Shown here in pieces: positions 14,920 through 26,500 of a stretch of DNA of 42,566 bases. The stretch comes from an uncultured Clostridia bacterium. GTDB taxonomy: Bacteria; Bacillota; Clostridia; Christensenellales; UBA1242. The notes beneath the pieces were generated by a model, which was not told the origin of the DNA, did not search any database, and worked only from the letters and a program-made list of their open reading frames with translations. How positions within the stretch are numbered: position 1 is the stretch's first letter; each line of letters opens with the position of its first letter. The stretch lies in assembly GCA_944350265.1 (NCBI GenBank), contig CALVOG010000002.1, forward strand, positions 1 to 42,566. Direction: 5' to 3'. The position numbers and the translations under genes were made by a program.

Positions 14920-14924
14920 GTCTA
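14896..14924 (-). promoter_or_regulatory. Promoter of the yhhN-type gene
   Basis: TAGACA (14919-14924), a 17-bp spacer and TAAAAT (14896-14901) lie on the minus strand. The start is predicted at about 14889, giving a very short leader of about 12 nt. Confidence 0.75.
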
Positions 14925-15020
14925 TTTTTTTGAAAAGAATTTTTTAATGTGACCACATTTTGATATCGCGTGTTATGATATGTTGAAATCAAGTTGTATT
15001 GTTGCAACAATTTATGTTTA

Positions 15021-15084
15021 TGCCGTGAGGACTATTTATCTGTCATTCTAAGCGAAGCGAAGAATGGTCGGTGGCATCACCTTG
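15021..15084 (+). repeat. Dispersed intergenic repeat, short copy
   Basis: GCCGTGAGGACTATTTATC, TCATTCTAAGCGAAGCGAAG, AATGGTCGGTGGCATCACC. It ends 11 bp from the tmk stop codon. Confidence 0.7.
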
Positions 15085-15094
15085 CTAGAAAAAA

Positions 15095-15715
15095 TCAACC
15101 TCCTCTTTTCTTTTCGAACTCGTTAATGATAATTTTGGATATTTCTTCGGCAGGCAATGTGGCGTCGATAACCACAAACCGCTCTTTTTCCTTCTTTGCA
15201 AGTGCCAAGTAGCCCTCGCGCACTTTGGCGTGATATTCTTTTCCTTTCGATTCGATTCGGTCTAAATTTTTTAAATTTTCATCCTTCGCTTTTCTCGCGA
15301 AGCCGTCCTCATAGGAGATATCCAAAAGGAAAACAAGGTCTGGGCGACATTTGCCTGTTGCGTAATCCGTAATCGCTTTGAGGTCGGCAAGATTTTGCCC
15401 GCCAGCATAGCCCTGATAGGCGAACGAAGAGTGATAAAAGCGGTCAAGCACCACAATTTTGCCTTTTTTAAGGTTTGGCAACACCACCTTTTCCATATGC
15501 TCGGCGCGCGCAGAAGAGAAGAGCAAAAATTCGGTTTTTGCGCACATTTCATCCTTCCCTTCAAGTAAGAGCGCCCTAATTTTTTCACAAAGCGGAGTTC
15601 CGCCAGGCTCGCGCGAAAGAAGATAGTTTTCGCCTCTATCCTTTAGATATTTTTCAAAAAGTTTAATTTGAGTGCTTTTTCCGCACCCCTCACCGCCCTC
15701 AAAAGTGACCAGCAT
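15095..15715 (-). CDS. tmk: Thymidylate kinase (dTMP kinase)
   Basis: This enzyme phosphorylates dTMP to dTDP for DNA synthesis. The 206-residue protein has the family's P-loop at the N-terminus (FEGGEGCGKSTQIKLFEKYL, residues 4-23), the SREPGGTPLCEKIR block that follows the thymidine-binding strand, LDRFYHSSFAYQGYAGG (the DR(Y/F) motif), and the LID segment around ARKAKDENLKNLDRIE. Length is normal. AAGGAGGG lies 4 nt before the ATG. The usual neighbours of tmk in Bacillota (holB and related genes) are absent. It is followed in the same direction by the yhhN-type gene after a 217-bp gap without a clear terminator. Confidence 0.96.
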   Translation of the reverse strand: MLVTFEGGEGCGKSTQIKLFEKYLKDRGENYLLSREPGGTPLCEKIRALLLEGKDEMCAKTEFLLFSSARAEHMEKVVLPNLKKGKIVVLDRFYHSSFAYQGYAGGQNLADLKAITDYATGKCRPDLVFLLDISYEDGFARKAKDENLKNLDRIESKGKEYHAKVREGYLALAKKEKERFVVIDATLPAEEISKIIINEFEKKRGG

Positions 15716-16062
15716 GCTCCCTCCTTACATTTTACAATCGAGAAACTCAACATCTAGCGCGATTAGCGCAAAGCGTGGCATAGAACCTTGCGCACAAGGC
15801 GTTGATAAGCACCTAGCCCAATTTTCGCGCTGTTTTTGAGGTTCTCTTTTTCATCTTTATTTTGCCCCGCCTACTTTAAAACCGCCCTAATTTTGTTACT
15901 ATAAACTTAGTGCGTGTAAGGTTTCACGCATCACATTTTTCTCTCGGATTTTGACAACCTTACGCACAAGTGCTTTTGTGTTACATTATATATCCAAAAC
16001 ACCGTTAAAAAAGCATTGTCTTTATAAAGCAACGCTTAGGTAAAGATAATGCTTTTGTTTTT
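15716..16062. other. Intergenic stretch with long inverted repeat, no gene seen
   Basis: A large imperfect hairpin sits at 15910-15967: GTGCG and TAAGGTT pair with AACCTTA and CGCAC, with a 2-nt bulge and a loop of about 32 nt. A small hairpin (CCTTG-CGCA-CAAGG) is near 15787-15800, and CTAGCGCGATTAGCGC lies near 15754-15769. The right end is the terminator of the dehydrogenase-like gene. The leader of tmk must start here but no clear promoter is visible. No riboswitch family was recognised. Confidence 0.45.
16007..16054 (-). terminator. Strong terminator of the dehydrogenase-like gene
   Basis: On the minus strand AAAAGCATT plus TCTTTA pair with TAAAGA plus AATGCTTTT (one internal mismatch), followed by a T tract. 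It begins 9 nt after the stop codon. A and T runs on both sides make it usable on either strand. Confidence 0.85.
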
Positions 16063-17208
16063 TTAATGCTTGCAGTCGTCGCAGTCGCAACCGTCATCGC
16101 ACGCCGACATTGCCGACAAATATTCCTCCATATCGAAGAGATATTTATCTAAACTTTGCTGTTTATAAAGATTTTCCGCCATAAGTTCGGTGGTGATATA
16201 CCCCGCTGGCGCCATCAGCACCTCTGGAATTCGATTGACAACCGATGCGCACGTGAGTTCAACGGTGCTAGGTCTGTCGATAACCACGCGCGTTGAAGGC
16301 TCGCCCTCAATCGTCCAATCGTTGCGGTCGAATTCGGTTTTATCGTAAACCTTGCCGATGCACTGGCTTTCGATTGTGATTCCCTCTTTGGTTTCGGTTG
16401 TGACAACCGCGCTCATACCCGTTGCGTAACCCTTTGGAATTGTCATATCAAGCGTTTTTGAATACATCTTTTCCTTGGCAATTTGCGGAACGCACTTTTG
16501 CGTTTGTTTTGTGACGTGAAGCCCTAACTTACTGCACAGCCAGCCGTTCACATTCCACATATAACTTGGCGTGTAAACACCCTTTTTGATGATTTTTTTA
16601 AGTTCCTCTTCACTAATTCTATCTGCCGAGGCGATTTCCCTGTCGAAATCTTCCAGCGACAACCCTGCGCCGTGCGCACGTGCAAGCGCAATTCCGTAAT
16701 CTTCAACGTTATATGATGAACTGCCAACAATTTTGGTGATTTTGTGAGTTGCGCCAGCAAGCACGCTTATAAGGTTGCCCCAAAAGACGTCTTGGTAGCC
16801 ACTGCCGGTGATTGTGCAACCATTTTCAACCGCCAACGCGTCAATCATTTTGAAGAGTTTTGGGTTGGAATTTTGTGGGAAGAACGCTTCCTCCGCCGTT
16901 GTTATTGCGTTGACACCGCACTTTGCGCAAATCAAAAGAGGTTCATACATATCCTTAATGTAACTCATCGTTGTCACAATAACGATGTCAACCTTGTGCT
17001 TTTTCAGCCATTTTTCGAACGATTTATTGTCCTGTATGGCAACGCCATAGGTTTTTCCGTCCTCAATGATTTTGCCGATATCCAAACCGATTTTTTTCTC
17101 GTCGCAGTCAAATGCGCCCACAATTTTAGCGCCCTTTTCGAACACATAGCGCATTGTGTATTTGCTCATTTTTCCGCAACCATATTGAACAACACTAATT
17201 TTACTCAT
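16063..17208 (-). CDS. NAD(P)-dependent dehydrogenase, 2,4-diaminopentanoate dehydrogenase-like
   Basis: A 381-residue protein with an N-terminal Rossmann fold (VVQYGCGKMSKYTMRYVFE, about 5-23), then VGAFDCDEKKIGLDIG, DIVIVTTMSYIKDMY, ANAITTAEEAFFP-type and TGSGYQDVFWGNL blocks. These resemble dihydrodipicolinate-reductase-like amine dehydrogenases such as 2,4-diaminopentanoate dehydrogenase of ornithine fermentation. None of the other ornithine-degradation genes is nearby, so the substrate is open. The last residues form a Cys/Asp cluster (CDDGCDCDDCKH), which is unusual and may bind metal. The start at 17208 is chosen because AGGAGG lies just upstream. It has a consensus promoter and strong terminator, hence a single-gene unit. 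Confidence 0.75.
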   Translation of the reverse strand: MSKISVVQYGCGKMSKYTMRYVFEKGAKIVGAFDCDEKKIGLDIGKIIEDGKTYGVAIQDNKSFEKWLKKHKVDIVIVTTMSYIKDMYEPLLICAKCGVNAITTAEEAFFPQNSNPKLFKMIDALAVENGCTITGSGYQDVFWGNLISVLAGATHKITKIVGSSSYNVEDYGIALARAHGAGLSLEDFDREIASADRISEEELKKIIKKGVYTPSYMWNVNGWLCSKLGLHVTKQTQKCVPQIAKEKMYSKTLDMTIPKGYATGMSAVVTTETKEGITIESQCIGKVYDKTEFDRNDWTIEGEPSTRVVIDRPSTVELTCASVVNRIPEVLMAPAGYITTELMAENLYKQQSLDKYLFDMEEYLSAMSACDDGCDCDDCKH

Positions 17209-17226
17209 AAATTTCCTCCTAAAAAT

Positions 17227-17255
17227 ATTGTATATCAATTAAAAGAAAATATCAA
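17227..17255 (-). promoter_or_regulatory. Promoter of the dehydrogenase-like gene
   Basis: TTGATA (17250-17255), a 17-bp spacer and TACAAT (17227-17232) lie on the minus strand. Transcription would begin at about 17220, just upstream of the AGGAGG. Confidence 0.8.
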
Positions 17256-17353
17256 ACGATTTTCAAAAATAATTTTATCGCTTTTGCTGATGGTGGCATT
17301 GCTAGTTTCGAGGCGTCACGCGTTACTCTTCAAACAAAGGCTAAATGTCACAA

Positions 17354-17382
17354 AAAAAAGCACCAACAACTGGTGCTTTTTT
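17354..17382 (-). terminator. Bidirectional terminator after the giant gene
   Basis: A perfect 12-bp stem (AAAAAAGCACCA with TGGTGCTTTTTT) has a 5-nt loop. It lies about 140 bp beyond the giant gene's stop codon, with no other gene between. The 15-nt unit TGCAAATTTTTACAG is partly duplicated at 17419-17445 between them. Nothing else was recognised in 17256-17520. Confidence 0.85.
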
Positions 17383-17520
17383 CTTGGTAACATACTGCGC
17401 GAAATTTTCTTTTCATAATGCAAATTTTTACAGTGCAAATTTTTAATGTCTTTTCAGTGTATTTTTTTGCATTTACAAAATCTCTTTAATGAAAAGTTAC
17501 AAATCCGCATATGTCAAGTT

Positions 17521-20500
17521 TTACTTTGAGGCAATCTTGTGCTTTTCCTTGTCTTTCTTCTTTTTCACAATAACGATGATTATGATTAAGATTATTATGA
17601 GAAGAAGGATGCCAAGTCCAATAACAAGATAAATCCACCAAGCAATGCCAGGAATTTCTTCCCAAACAGCGTAGAGAGTGAGAGGTTCCGTCATCGGCAC
17701 TTTTTCGCCAGGCTTATAAACCACTTCGCCACCTGCCTCAGTTGCCCAGCCAAGGAAGTTGTACCCAGCATTCTCAAAGCCAAGTTCTTCGATGGTCTTA
17801 ATGGTCGCCTCGTCGCCATACTCATAGCCTTCCGGAACGGAAACTGGCTGACCGTTGTTCGGGTCGTAAATGATTGTGATATCAATTTCTTCCGTCTTAA
17901 CGATGAGTTTGAAGTATCGCGTTTCGGTGACGCTGAACACCTTGTCAAGGTAGCCACTCTCAAAGTCAGTCAAAGGTTTCTCGTCCACCCAAGTGCCGTC
18001 CTCTTCCGCTCTGTATGCAATGCTGATTCCGTCGTAGATATATCTACTGCTGTCAACATTGATAACAAAGTTTTGAAGAATCTCACCGTATTTAGCCTCA
18101 TATGCGTATGGGCTTTCGGTGTTTTGCAAAATTCTTAACGTGTTATACATTGAGGATACTTCAAAGGAAAGCACGCCTTCGCCAAGTTCAATCTCAAAGT
18201 TGATATCTTGCAAGTTGAAGCGAATTTCAACAACACTCGATTCGTCGCCTTTGATAAGAGGATTTTCCTCTTCATCTCTGTCGCAATTTACGAATACCCA
18301 TTGTGGAGTGGTGTAGCCAAGTTTTTCGGTTATGAGGTAATCGTCAAACAATTCTCTTGCAAGAACAGCGCCCGTTGTGCCTTCAACCGTGTAACTCTCA
18401 GGCTCGCCATACGTCAGTGTTTGAATGTTTTCATAGTATACAAGCACTGTGAAGTTTGCTTTGCCCGCAACACTTGTCATCTTCACGTCAACCTTGTTCG
18501 CCTTGGTTTCAGTGTCCTCAACAATGGTGGTGCTGTTTAACTCGAAGGTGTAGGTGACAACTTCGGTGTTGTTCTCGCCGTCAGCGACCGTCAACCCTTC
18601 AGCACCCTTTTCAACATTTGTGCCGTTAATTGTGAGCGTTTCGAAGTCATAACCTGGTTCGGTGGTTGCCGTGATTGTCACGGTGTCGCCATAAACATAC
18701 TGTTTGTCGCCGTCAACGTTGCCAAAGTTATCGTCAAGGTCAACATTTATGTCGATAACCTTTCGGTTGAAGTAGATGTTGACTGTTGTTGAGTCATCTG
18801 CCATAACTCTTATGATGCCGTCTTCAAACGCTGTGCCTGCGCCGTAAGTTCCCTTATACCAGAACGATGTTAAATCCATTCCTTCGAACTTAGTTGCGTC
18901 GTAGTTAGCAACGGTTTCGATGTTCTTAATGTAGGTTTCTTCAATGATGTTTGTGCTGATGTTTGAGTTAAGAACTTCGTTTACGTGACCCGTGCCTGTT
19001 GCAATAAGAACTGCGCTCAAACTGTAATTATTCGAATCCTCTTCACCTGCATCCTCGATAGGAACAACGTTTTGAGTGAAGTAGCGAACGGTGTAGTTAA
19101 CTTCGTCAGCGTCGATATAGATGCTGAGTTTAACATCCTCTTTGCCGTGGATATAGTCAATGGTCGTGCCTTCTTGCCTATATTCGCCAACTGTCAACTC
19201 GTCGTCTTCGTCTTTCACAAGGTCGTCAGTTGTGAAGCCTTCAGTTTTGAAGTGTTCGTTTGCAAGTTCGAACGACACTTGAATGGTCTGGCCATAAGCG
19301 ATTTCGTATAGGTAAGTGGTGATTGTGATGTTTGGAGCATCCTCATCAGCCTCTTCGCCCACCGCCAACTTGCCATTTACGCTAACCGTCAATGTGGAGT
19401 ATTCAACGCCACTATATGGGTCGGTGATTTCAAGTGACAACTTTGTTCTTATTCTTGTGAAGTAAACGTTAACCACTGTGCTTCCATCGCCTGCAATGAT
19501 TGTGTTGGACATAAGGTCGTTATTAGAATATTCAAAACCTTCACGCACATTTTGCATTGTGCCGTCAACAATTCCAAGCATAGCCTCAGTGATTACGGTG
19601 CCTGTTTCGCCAGTGTAACCTTCTTGCTTTTCAACGTCATAGCCATTAAGGTCAACATTTTCAAAGTGGTAGTTGACTATGAACGGCGTGTTCTTGTCAG
19701 CAACTGCATTGAATGTTACAGTGATGTCTTCTGCTGGCATTTCGTAACTATACGAGTAAATCAAACTGCCGTCCTCAGTCGGAGCAAATTCAATGTCTAG
19801 GTCTAATTCTTGGTCAACATATCCATCGCCTTCATTAACCTTGTGGGTTGCAGTGATTGAGCCAAGCGTGTAGCCCTTTTCAATTGTCACTTTTCCGCTT
19901 ATAGTCTTGCCAAATTTAGCGCTCACATTTTCTGGCAATGTGGTGATTGAGCCGTCAAGCGAACTTAGGTATGTGACACTAAATGCCTTTCGCGTGAATT
20001 TGAATATGATTGTTGAAGTGCCGTCGCCCTTGATTGTGGTGACATCTTCGCCCTCTTCGTCTTGCGAGTAAGAGATTTCGTCCTCTTCGTAGATGGAAAG
20101 GTCGGTTCCGCTTTCTTCAATAATTCTCTTCGCGTCCTCAACGTCAATTATTTCGTCAGTTGTGCCTTTGCCGTTAAGTTTCTTAGTAGCCTCGTTGGTG
20201 TAAGCGTCGTTCTCGTCAGCAAGGTAAACCTCGATGTTATAGTTCGTGTCGGTCTTTGGAGGAGCAGTTGCGTTGATGATAAGGCTCTTTGCTTCATTTG
20301 TTGGCACTTCAAAGGTGATGCCTGTGAATGTGAAGCCGTCCGTTGCGCTTGCGTATGCAACGTATTGATAGCCCTCTTCAACGTTGCCCTCAAGCGTTAT
20401 CGTTTCGCCATAGCGAACATCGTAACGAACATAGGTTTCGGTGGTTTCTTTCGCTGTGTGGTCTTTAACGCCCACGCTTTCAACACCCCTGCCGATGTTG

Positions 20501-23500
20501 ATTCTTAGGTCAATGACATCACGCTTATAGTAAAGCATAACTTGCGTTTCGCCATTGCCATTAACCGTCACTTTGTCGTTCTTAGTTTCGTCGAACGCAA
20601 AGCCCTCTTTGGTGACATTCTTGCCAGAGAGATAGGTTGCGTAGAGTTCTTTTGGCGTTACGTCAGCGCCCGCCGTCCACGTGATGGTGGTTTCGTCAAC
20701 TTCGGTGATTAATTCGTAATCGCCCTCAGTTGTCATACCCGTGTCATAGGTGCCGTCAAGTTTTTCGTAAAGGATAACCGCGGTGACTTGAACAGGACCT
20801 GCCGTCCAAATCACGTAGAGGTCGATTGTTGCATTGTTTTCGCTTGTGAGTTTTGTGAATGTTGCAGTTTCTTCCGCCGTCAACGCGCCAAGCGCCCTTT
20901 GCACTTCTTCGCTGACATCGTCACTTCTCCAACCGCTGAACTTATAGCCCTCATTCACCCACGAAGCGAATTGTTCATCGGTGAATGCTGGGATTTCAAC
21001 CTCTTCGCCCTTGCCTTCATAGTTAAATGTGCCAAGAGTGATTGAAGTTATTGTGTCAGCGTCGTCAAAGTGGAGAACAACCGTGTAGGTGTTAACAACC
21101 CAGAATGGATAGATATTAACGCTCTTTTCAAGTTCTGTGCTTGCGGTTGTTAGGTTGAACGCATAGGTCTTGCCGTCGTATGCGTAAATTCCGCCTTCGG
21201 CGCCTGTGCCAACAAGGTATTCAGTTAGGCTAGCATATTCGCCAAGGCTGTCAACATTGACAATTCCGCTTTCAGCGCCGTCACGCGATGTTGTCCAGCC
21301 GTCGAAATGGTAGCCCGTGCGCTCGAACACATTTTCTTCAAGTTCAACTGCGGTGTCATAAACAGCAGGTGTTGGGTCAAGCGTTGCATCGTTATCGGCG
21401 TTGTAGCCAACATAGTTGATGCTGTAACTGTTTGCTTGCCACATTGCGTAAAGTTCCAAATTCTTGGTGTCGGTGTAAGAAGGAATCGTGTCGTTTGCCT
21501 CATACGCCTTCACTTGCTCGGTTGCCGTAAGCGACCAGCCAACAAGGGTGTAACCGATGCGCGTGAACACGCTTTCAATCTTAACTTCGCCAAGGTAAGT
21601 GATGGTTACAGTTTCATCCTCAACCTCGCCATAGTTTGCGTGATAGATAAGTGAGTAGTTCTCTCGCTTCGAGCTCACTTTGAAGGTGTGTCCGCTTTCG
21701 TCGCCAGAGTTTGCGGTGATAACGCCGTTAGGGTATTCTTCATACGTCCACGACTTAACCGCCTCTTCTTCGCTCTCAACCGTTCTATATTCGGTCATAC
21801 TGCTAAATTCATAGCCGTCAGCAAAGGTCGGGGTGATTGTGAAGTTAACGCCGTATGCTATATCGGTGACAGTTTTAGGAGTGTCTGGTGTCACTTCAAC
21901 AGTCTTTTTCTCGCCGTCCGTGATTGAATAGTAGGTTATTGTGAGTTTTGTGACACCCTCAGCGTCCTTGGCAATTTCAAAGGTGTAAGAGAAGTCAATC
22001 CTAGAGAAGGATGCCTCAACGTCGGTTTTGCCGTCAGCGCCGATTGTTGGTGCGTTTCCTTCATCAAAGCCCGTGAAGCCGTTGAATGTGAAGCCGTCCT
22101 TAACATTTTCAAGGTCAACACCCTCTTCTTCGAGTGCTTTTTCAAGTGCTTTCCAAGCATCTTCTTCGGTGATTTCCGCATCGGTTGTGCCAGAGGTTGG
22201 AATCTCAACAACAATGTCATCTGTGCCATCAACTGCTGGAATCTTCACGCTTATCGTGTAAGAGGTGTCAGAGTTTGGCGTCCAAACTGCATAGAGGTTG
22301 GTGTTTGTTGTTGCTGAGTAGGTGAATTCTTGTCTGTCTGTGTAAGCAACTCCACCATTAGATGCAGTTGCCCAGCCAGCAAACGTATAGCCAGTTCTTT
22401 GGAATTTATTTTCGGTGAGCGGTTTCACTTCGGTGTAGTGGAAGTCTTGCGTGTATGGGTCCGAGGTTGCCTCGCCACCGTCGCCAAGGTAAGTTCCGCC
22501 CTCGCCGTTGAAGGTTATTGTGTAATCTTCATAGTCAACGTCGATTGTAATCTTCACATCTTCGGTGCCCATTGTGAATTTGCCTTCGCTAATCGTCACA
22601 TTTCCGCTAACAACATTCCAATCGGTGAGTTTATAGCCCGCCTTAGGTGTTGCCGAAGGGGTTACCTCCGCGCCATATTTCACGCTTGCTGTGTAAACGC
22701 CGTCCTCAGCGTTGTAACTTCCAGTAAAGCCAAATTGGTTAGATGTTGCCGAAACGCTTTCAGTGTTCGCATTGTCAAGCGCGGTGATAGTCAGCGTGCT
22801 TTCGATAAGTTTGAAGTAGATTGAAATGATGTTTTCTTCAGCATTTGCGCCCAATTTAATTGACGTAACTGACTTTTCGTCGTTAAGCACATATCCTGTT
22901 GGAGGGGTCAAGTCTTCTGCGGTTGCCGTTGCATCGTCATCCGTCTTGCCCGTTCTTGTTGCGTCCGCTTTATATGTGTCATATTCGCCTGTTGTGAGGT
23001 TTTCAGTGTAATACTTAACCGTGTAATTAACATCACCCTGTGACCAAATCGCATAGAGGTGAATTTCGAAGTCGTTGCCAGCGATGGTTTCGTAAGTGAA
23101 GTTATAGTTCGTAAAGCTTTCCTCTCTAATCTCAACCGAGCCGTTTGCACTCAATGCCCAGCCAAGGAATTCATAGCCAGCGCGCTCAAAGCCAAGGTCA
23201 GTTATCGTTTTAATGTTTCCAGGAACGTTATACTTCCAGTTCTCCACATCGCTCACTTGTTCTGGCGTTTCGTCGTCAAGAGTGTAGTTCTCGTGGTATT
23301 GAACGGTGAAGTCAACAGGCTTCATAATTGCCTTCACACTTATGCCATAGTTTGGCATAGTGCTTAAAATGTAGCCATATTCATCTTCAGTGATGGTGAA
23401 GAGCACGTCACCCGTCGCCTCAGTGCCAAGATAGTAAGTGTAAACGCCGTCAGCGTAAGTATAGGTGGTGTCAACTGGTGATTGTGCGTTTTCGCTTGTC

Positions 23501-26500
23501 ATCTTAAATGCGGTTGCTTCAAGTTTTTCAATCTCGTAGCCATCGATAACGTCAGGAGTCAAGCGCACGGTTGTGCCGAACACAACGCTATACTCGCCTT
23601 GTTGTAAGTAAGCCACATTGTTGCTTGCAGAACCAACGCTTTCTGCCGTGAAGCTTTCAAGCCCATCGCCATCGCTGGAAAGCACAAGGTTGTTGTGGTT
23701 TCTCGAGTAAAGGATGTAAACAGTGGTGTAAGTTCCTTCCTCACTATCCTCAATGTTCGTGTTGTAAACAACCACAAACGGTTCTGTTGGAACTTGGCTA
23801 TTGATGTTGTTGGTGACTGAGATGTAGTGGAAGCCCTCAATGCTGTTATCTTCAGCCGCGGTTGTGCTTTGAAGAACGCCGATGCGAACGAGAAGTTCGG
23901 TGTTCACGCTTTCGCCGGTTTTGATTATTTTTCCGCTATCCGGTCCGCCAACAATCTCTTCTTTTGCGATGTCGTAGATAGGTTCGTCCTCAACAGGAGT
24001 TTCAGCCTCAAGTTTGCGTGTTGCATAAACAACTTTAATTTGCGAGTCAGTCTTTGGGGTCACATCGAAGGTGAGTGTCACATCGCCCTTCAAGGTGATT
24101 GTGTAGGAGTTTTCGTTCTCAGCATCACTTTCAAGCGTTTCGTCGCCAATCTTAATGCCATTGAACGAATATCCGTTCAAAATTGCGCCCTCTGTGACTT
24201 CAATGCGAACAACGTCGTCATAGTTCGCGTTAATCACTTTGTCAGCCGTCTGCCCAATCACAGCGTCGCCTATATAGACAAGCACTTTGGTGCGGTCTAA
24301 GCCAGCAACTGCCGAAACGGTTATGCTCGCAGCGTCTGCCTCCCAAACTGCATAGAGGTCAACGGTCTCTTCATAGGTTGACATTGTGAATTTCTCGCCG
24401 TTGTCATAAACTGCTTCGCCGTTAGGTGTGGTTGCCCAACCCATAAAGCCATAGCCAGCCTTACTGAAGCGTAAATCCTCAATTGTTTTTAATTGTTTTT
24501 CAACGCCAAATGTGCCAGAGTCGGTTTCAAAGTCTTCGTCGTCAGCGGTGTAGTTGCTGTGATATTTAATTGTGTAGGTCTTAGCCTTTGAAAGTGCTTT
24601 GATTGTCACATCGCCGTCAATCATTGTGAACTTATCGCCCGTAATGTCGCCTAAGGTTATGCCGGTTACTTCATATGCAGTGTCAGCAACTTCATAGCCA
24701 TCCTCAAAGGTCACTTTAAGGATAACCGTTGCGCCATATCTCACTCTGTTCACGCCAGCAGAGCCGGTCACATAGTCAACGTCGCCCGTGTTTTCAATTT
24801 TAAAGTCGAAGTTTGCTATGCCTGAATCGTGCGTCAATGTGATTTCGTTGTAATTTCTTGTGAAGTACGCTGTCACAACGGTGGTTTTGTTCACTCTAAC
24901 TTCGGTGCTGTCGATGTGGTCTAAGTTGAAGCCCACGATTGCTTCGTATTCATCCTCAATGAACGCCTCAACTTCGCCGTCGGTTGGAGTTTCGTCGGTG
25001 GTGCCAGTTGCGCTGATTGAAGCATACTCAGCAAGCGTTTCAAACTCAGCGCTGTCGAGCATTTCGAACTTCAACTCGATTGTGTATGGCGTGTCGGTGT
25101 TTGCCGTCCACTTTGCAAAGAGTGTAATCGCGCTTGTCGATTCCACAACTGTGTCAGCGGTAACCATTGTGCCGTCTTGGTAGTTTCTCGTTGTCCACCA
25201 GCCCTTAAAGGTGTAGCCGTCTCTTGTTGCATCTTCTAGTCCTACCTCATCTTCGCCCGATTTTGCCGTTGAATACTTGAAGTCATAGCGAACAACCAAA
25301 CTTTCGTAAGTAAACTTGTCGGCAGGTGAGTTCACAGTGTCATCCATATAGTCAAATGTGACTGTGATTTCGTTTGCGAAGAAGTAGACATTTATTGTCT
25401 TATCTGCATCGCCCATTGTGCCAGAAATGGTGTCGGCAGTCACGCCTTCTTGCGTTTTGACGTGGTAGCCAGTAATTTTCGGCGTGTTGATAGAGAATGG
25501 CTCGTTGTAGTCATACACTTCTTCATATTTAGTGTAAATTGCTGTGGTATATAAGTCGTGGTCAGTGTCGCCATATAAGTAGTTAATGGTGAGCGTATGC
25601 GTGTTAATCTCCCATTTAGCCGTGAGCGTCACATCGCCGTAAAGAGTGCCGGCTTCATAGGATGTGGTGGTCTCAATGTCGATTTCCTCGCCAAGAGCCT
25701 CCGTCCAAGCGCTGTTGCCGTCGATTGCGAGAGCAACAAGTGTGTGGCCGGTCATTGTGATGTCGGTGATAAATGTGAGTTCACTCTCGATGGTGTAAGG
25801 CACAACATACTGCCCCGCCTCGTTATATTCGCCACCAGTTACACTGCCGAACACGCCACCAGCCTTATCATAGGTGATATGGTAAGTGTGAGCCGTCCAA
25901 ACCGCGTAAACGGTTTCAGTTCCCTTGTTTACTTCGGTCAGATTGAAGGCGTAGTAGTCATTTCCTAACTTATATAATCCGCCCTCTTTCTTGGTGACAA
26001 CAAGGTATTTCGTCAAGTCGCCGTCATACGCTGTGAGGTCGCCCGCACTAACAACTGTTGCTTCGTCAGCACTGCCAGCCTCGCCAACCGTCCAGCCAGC
26101 AAAGTCATATGCCGTTTTGTTGAAGTTTTCAGCAGTCAACTTAACTGCAACGTCATAGGTTGCCTCTGTTGGGCTCATTGTGCCGTTGCCTTCGTTCGCG
26201 TCGTAGTTAATTGTGTAGGTGTTAGCCTCCCACTGAGCGTAAAGCGTAACCTTGTCGTTGTCAATAGAGGTGAGGAATTGCGCTTCAGCGCCTGCCTTGT
26301 ATGAATCACCTGCGCCGTTAGCCATTGTGTTCCAGCCCGTGAAGTGGTAGCCACTAAGTGCGAAGGTCACTGTGTCCTCACCAAACACAAGGGTGTTAAA
26401 TTTTTGTGAGTAGTTATAAGTGTAGCCATCTTGTGGATAGGTCACGTCAGTCGCGTCAGCCTCTTTTGAAGAGTAGTTAGAGTTATATGTCACGGTGTAG

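Noticed and set aside
15716..15900. Small minus-strand frame starting MKKRTSKTARKLG upstream of tmk
   Set aside because: It is only 13 codons, without a good ribosome binding site and with no following terminator; most likely chance.
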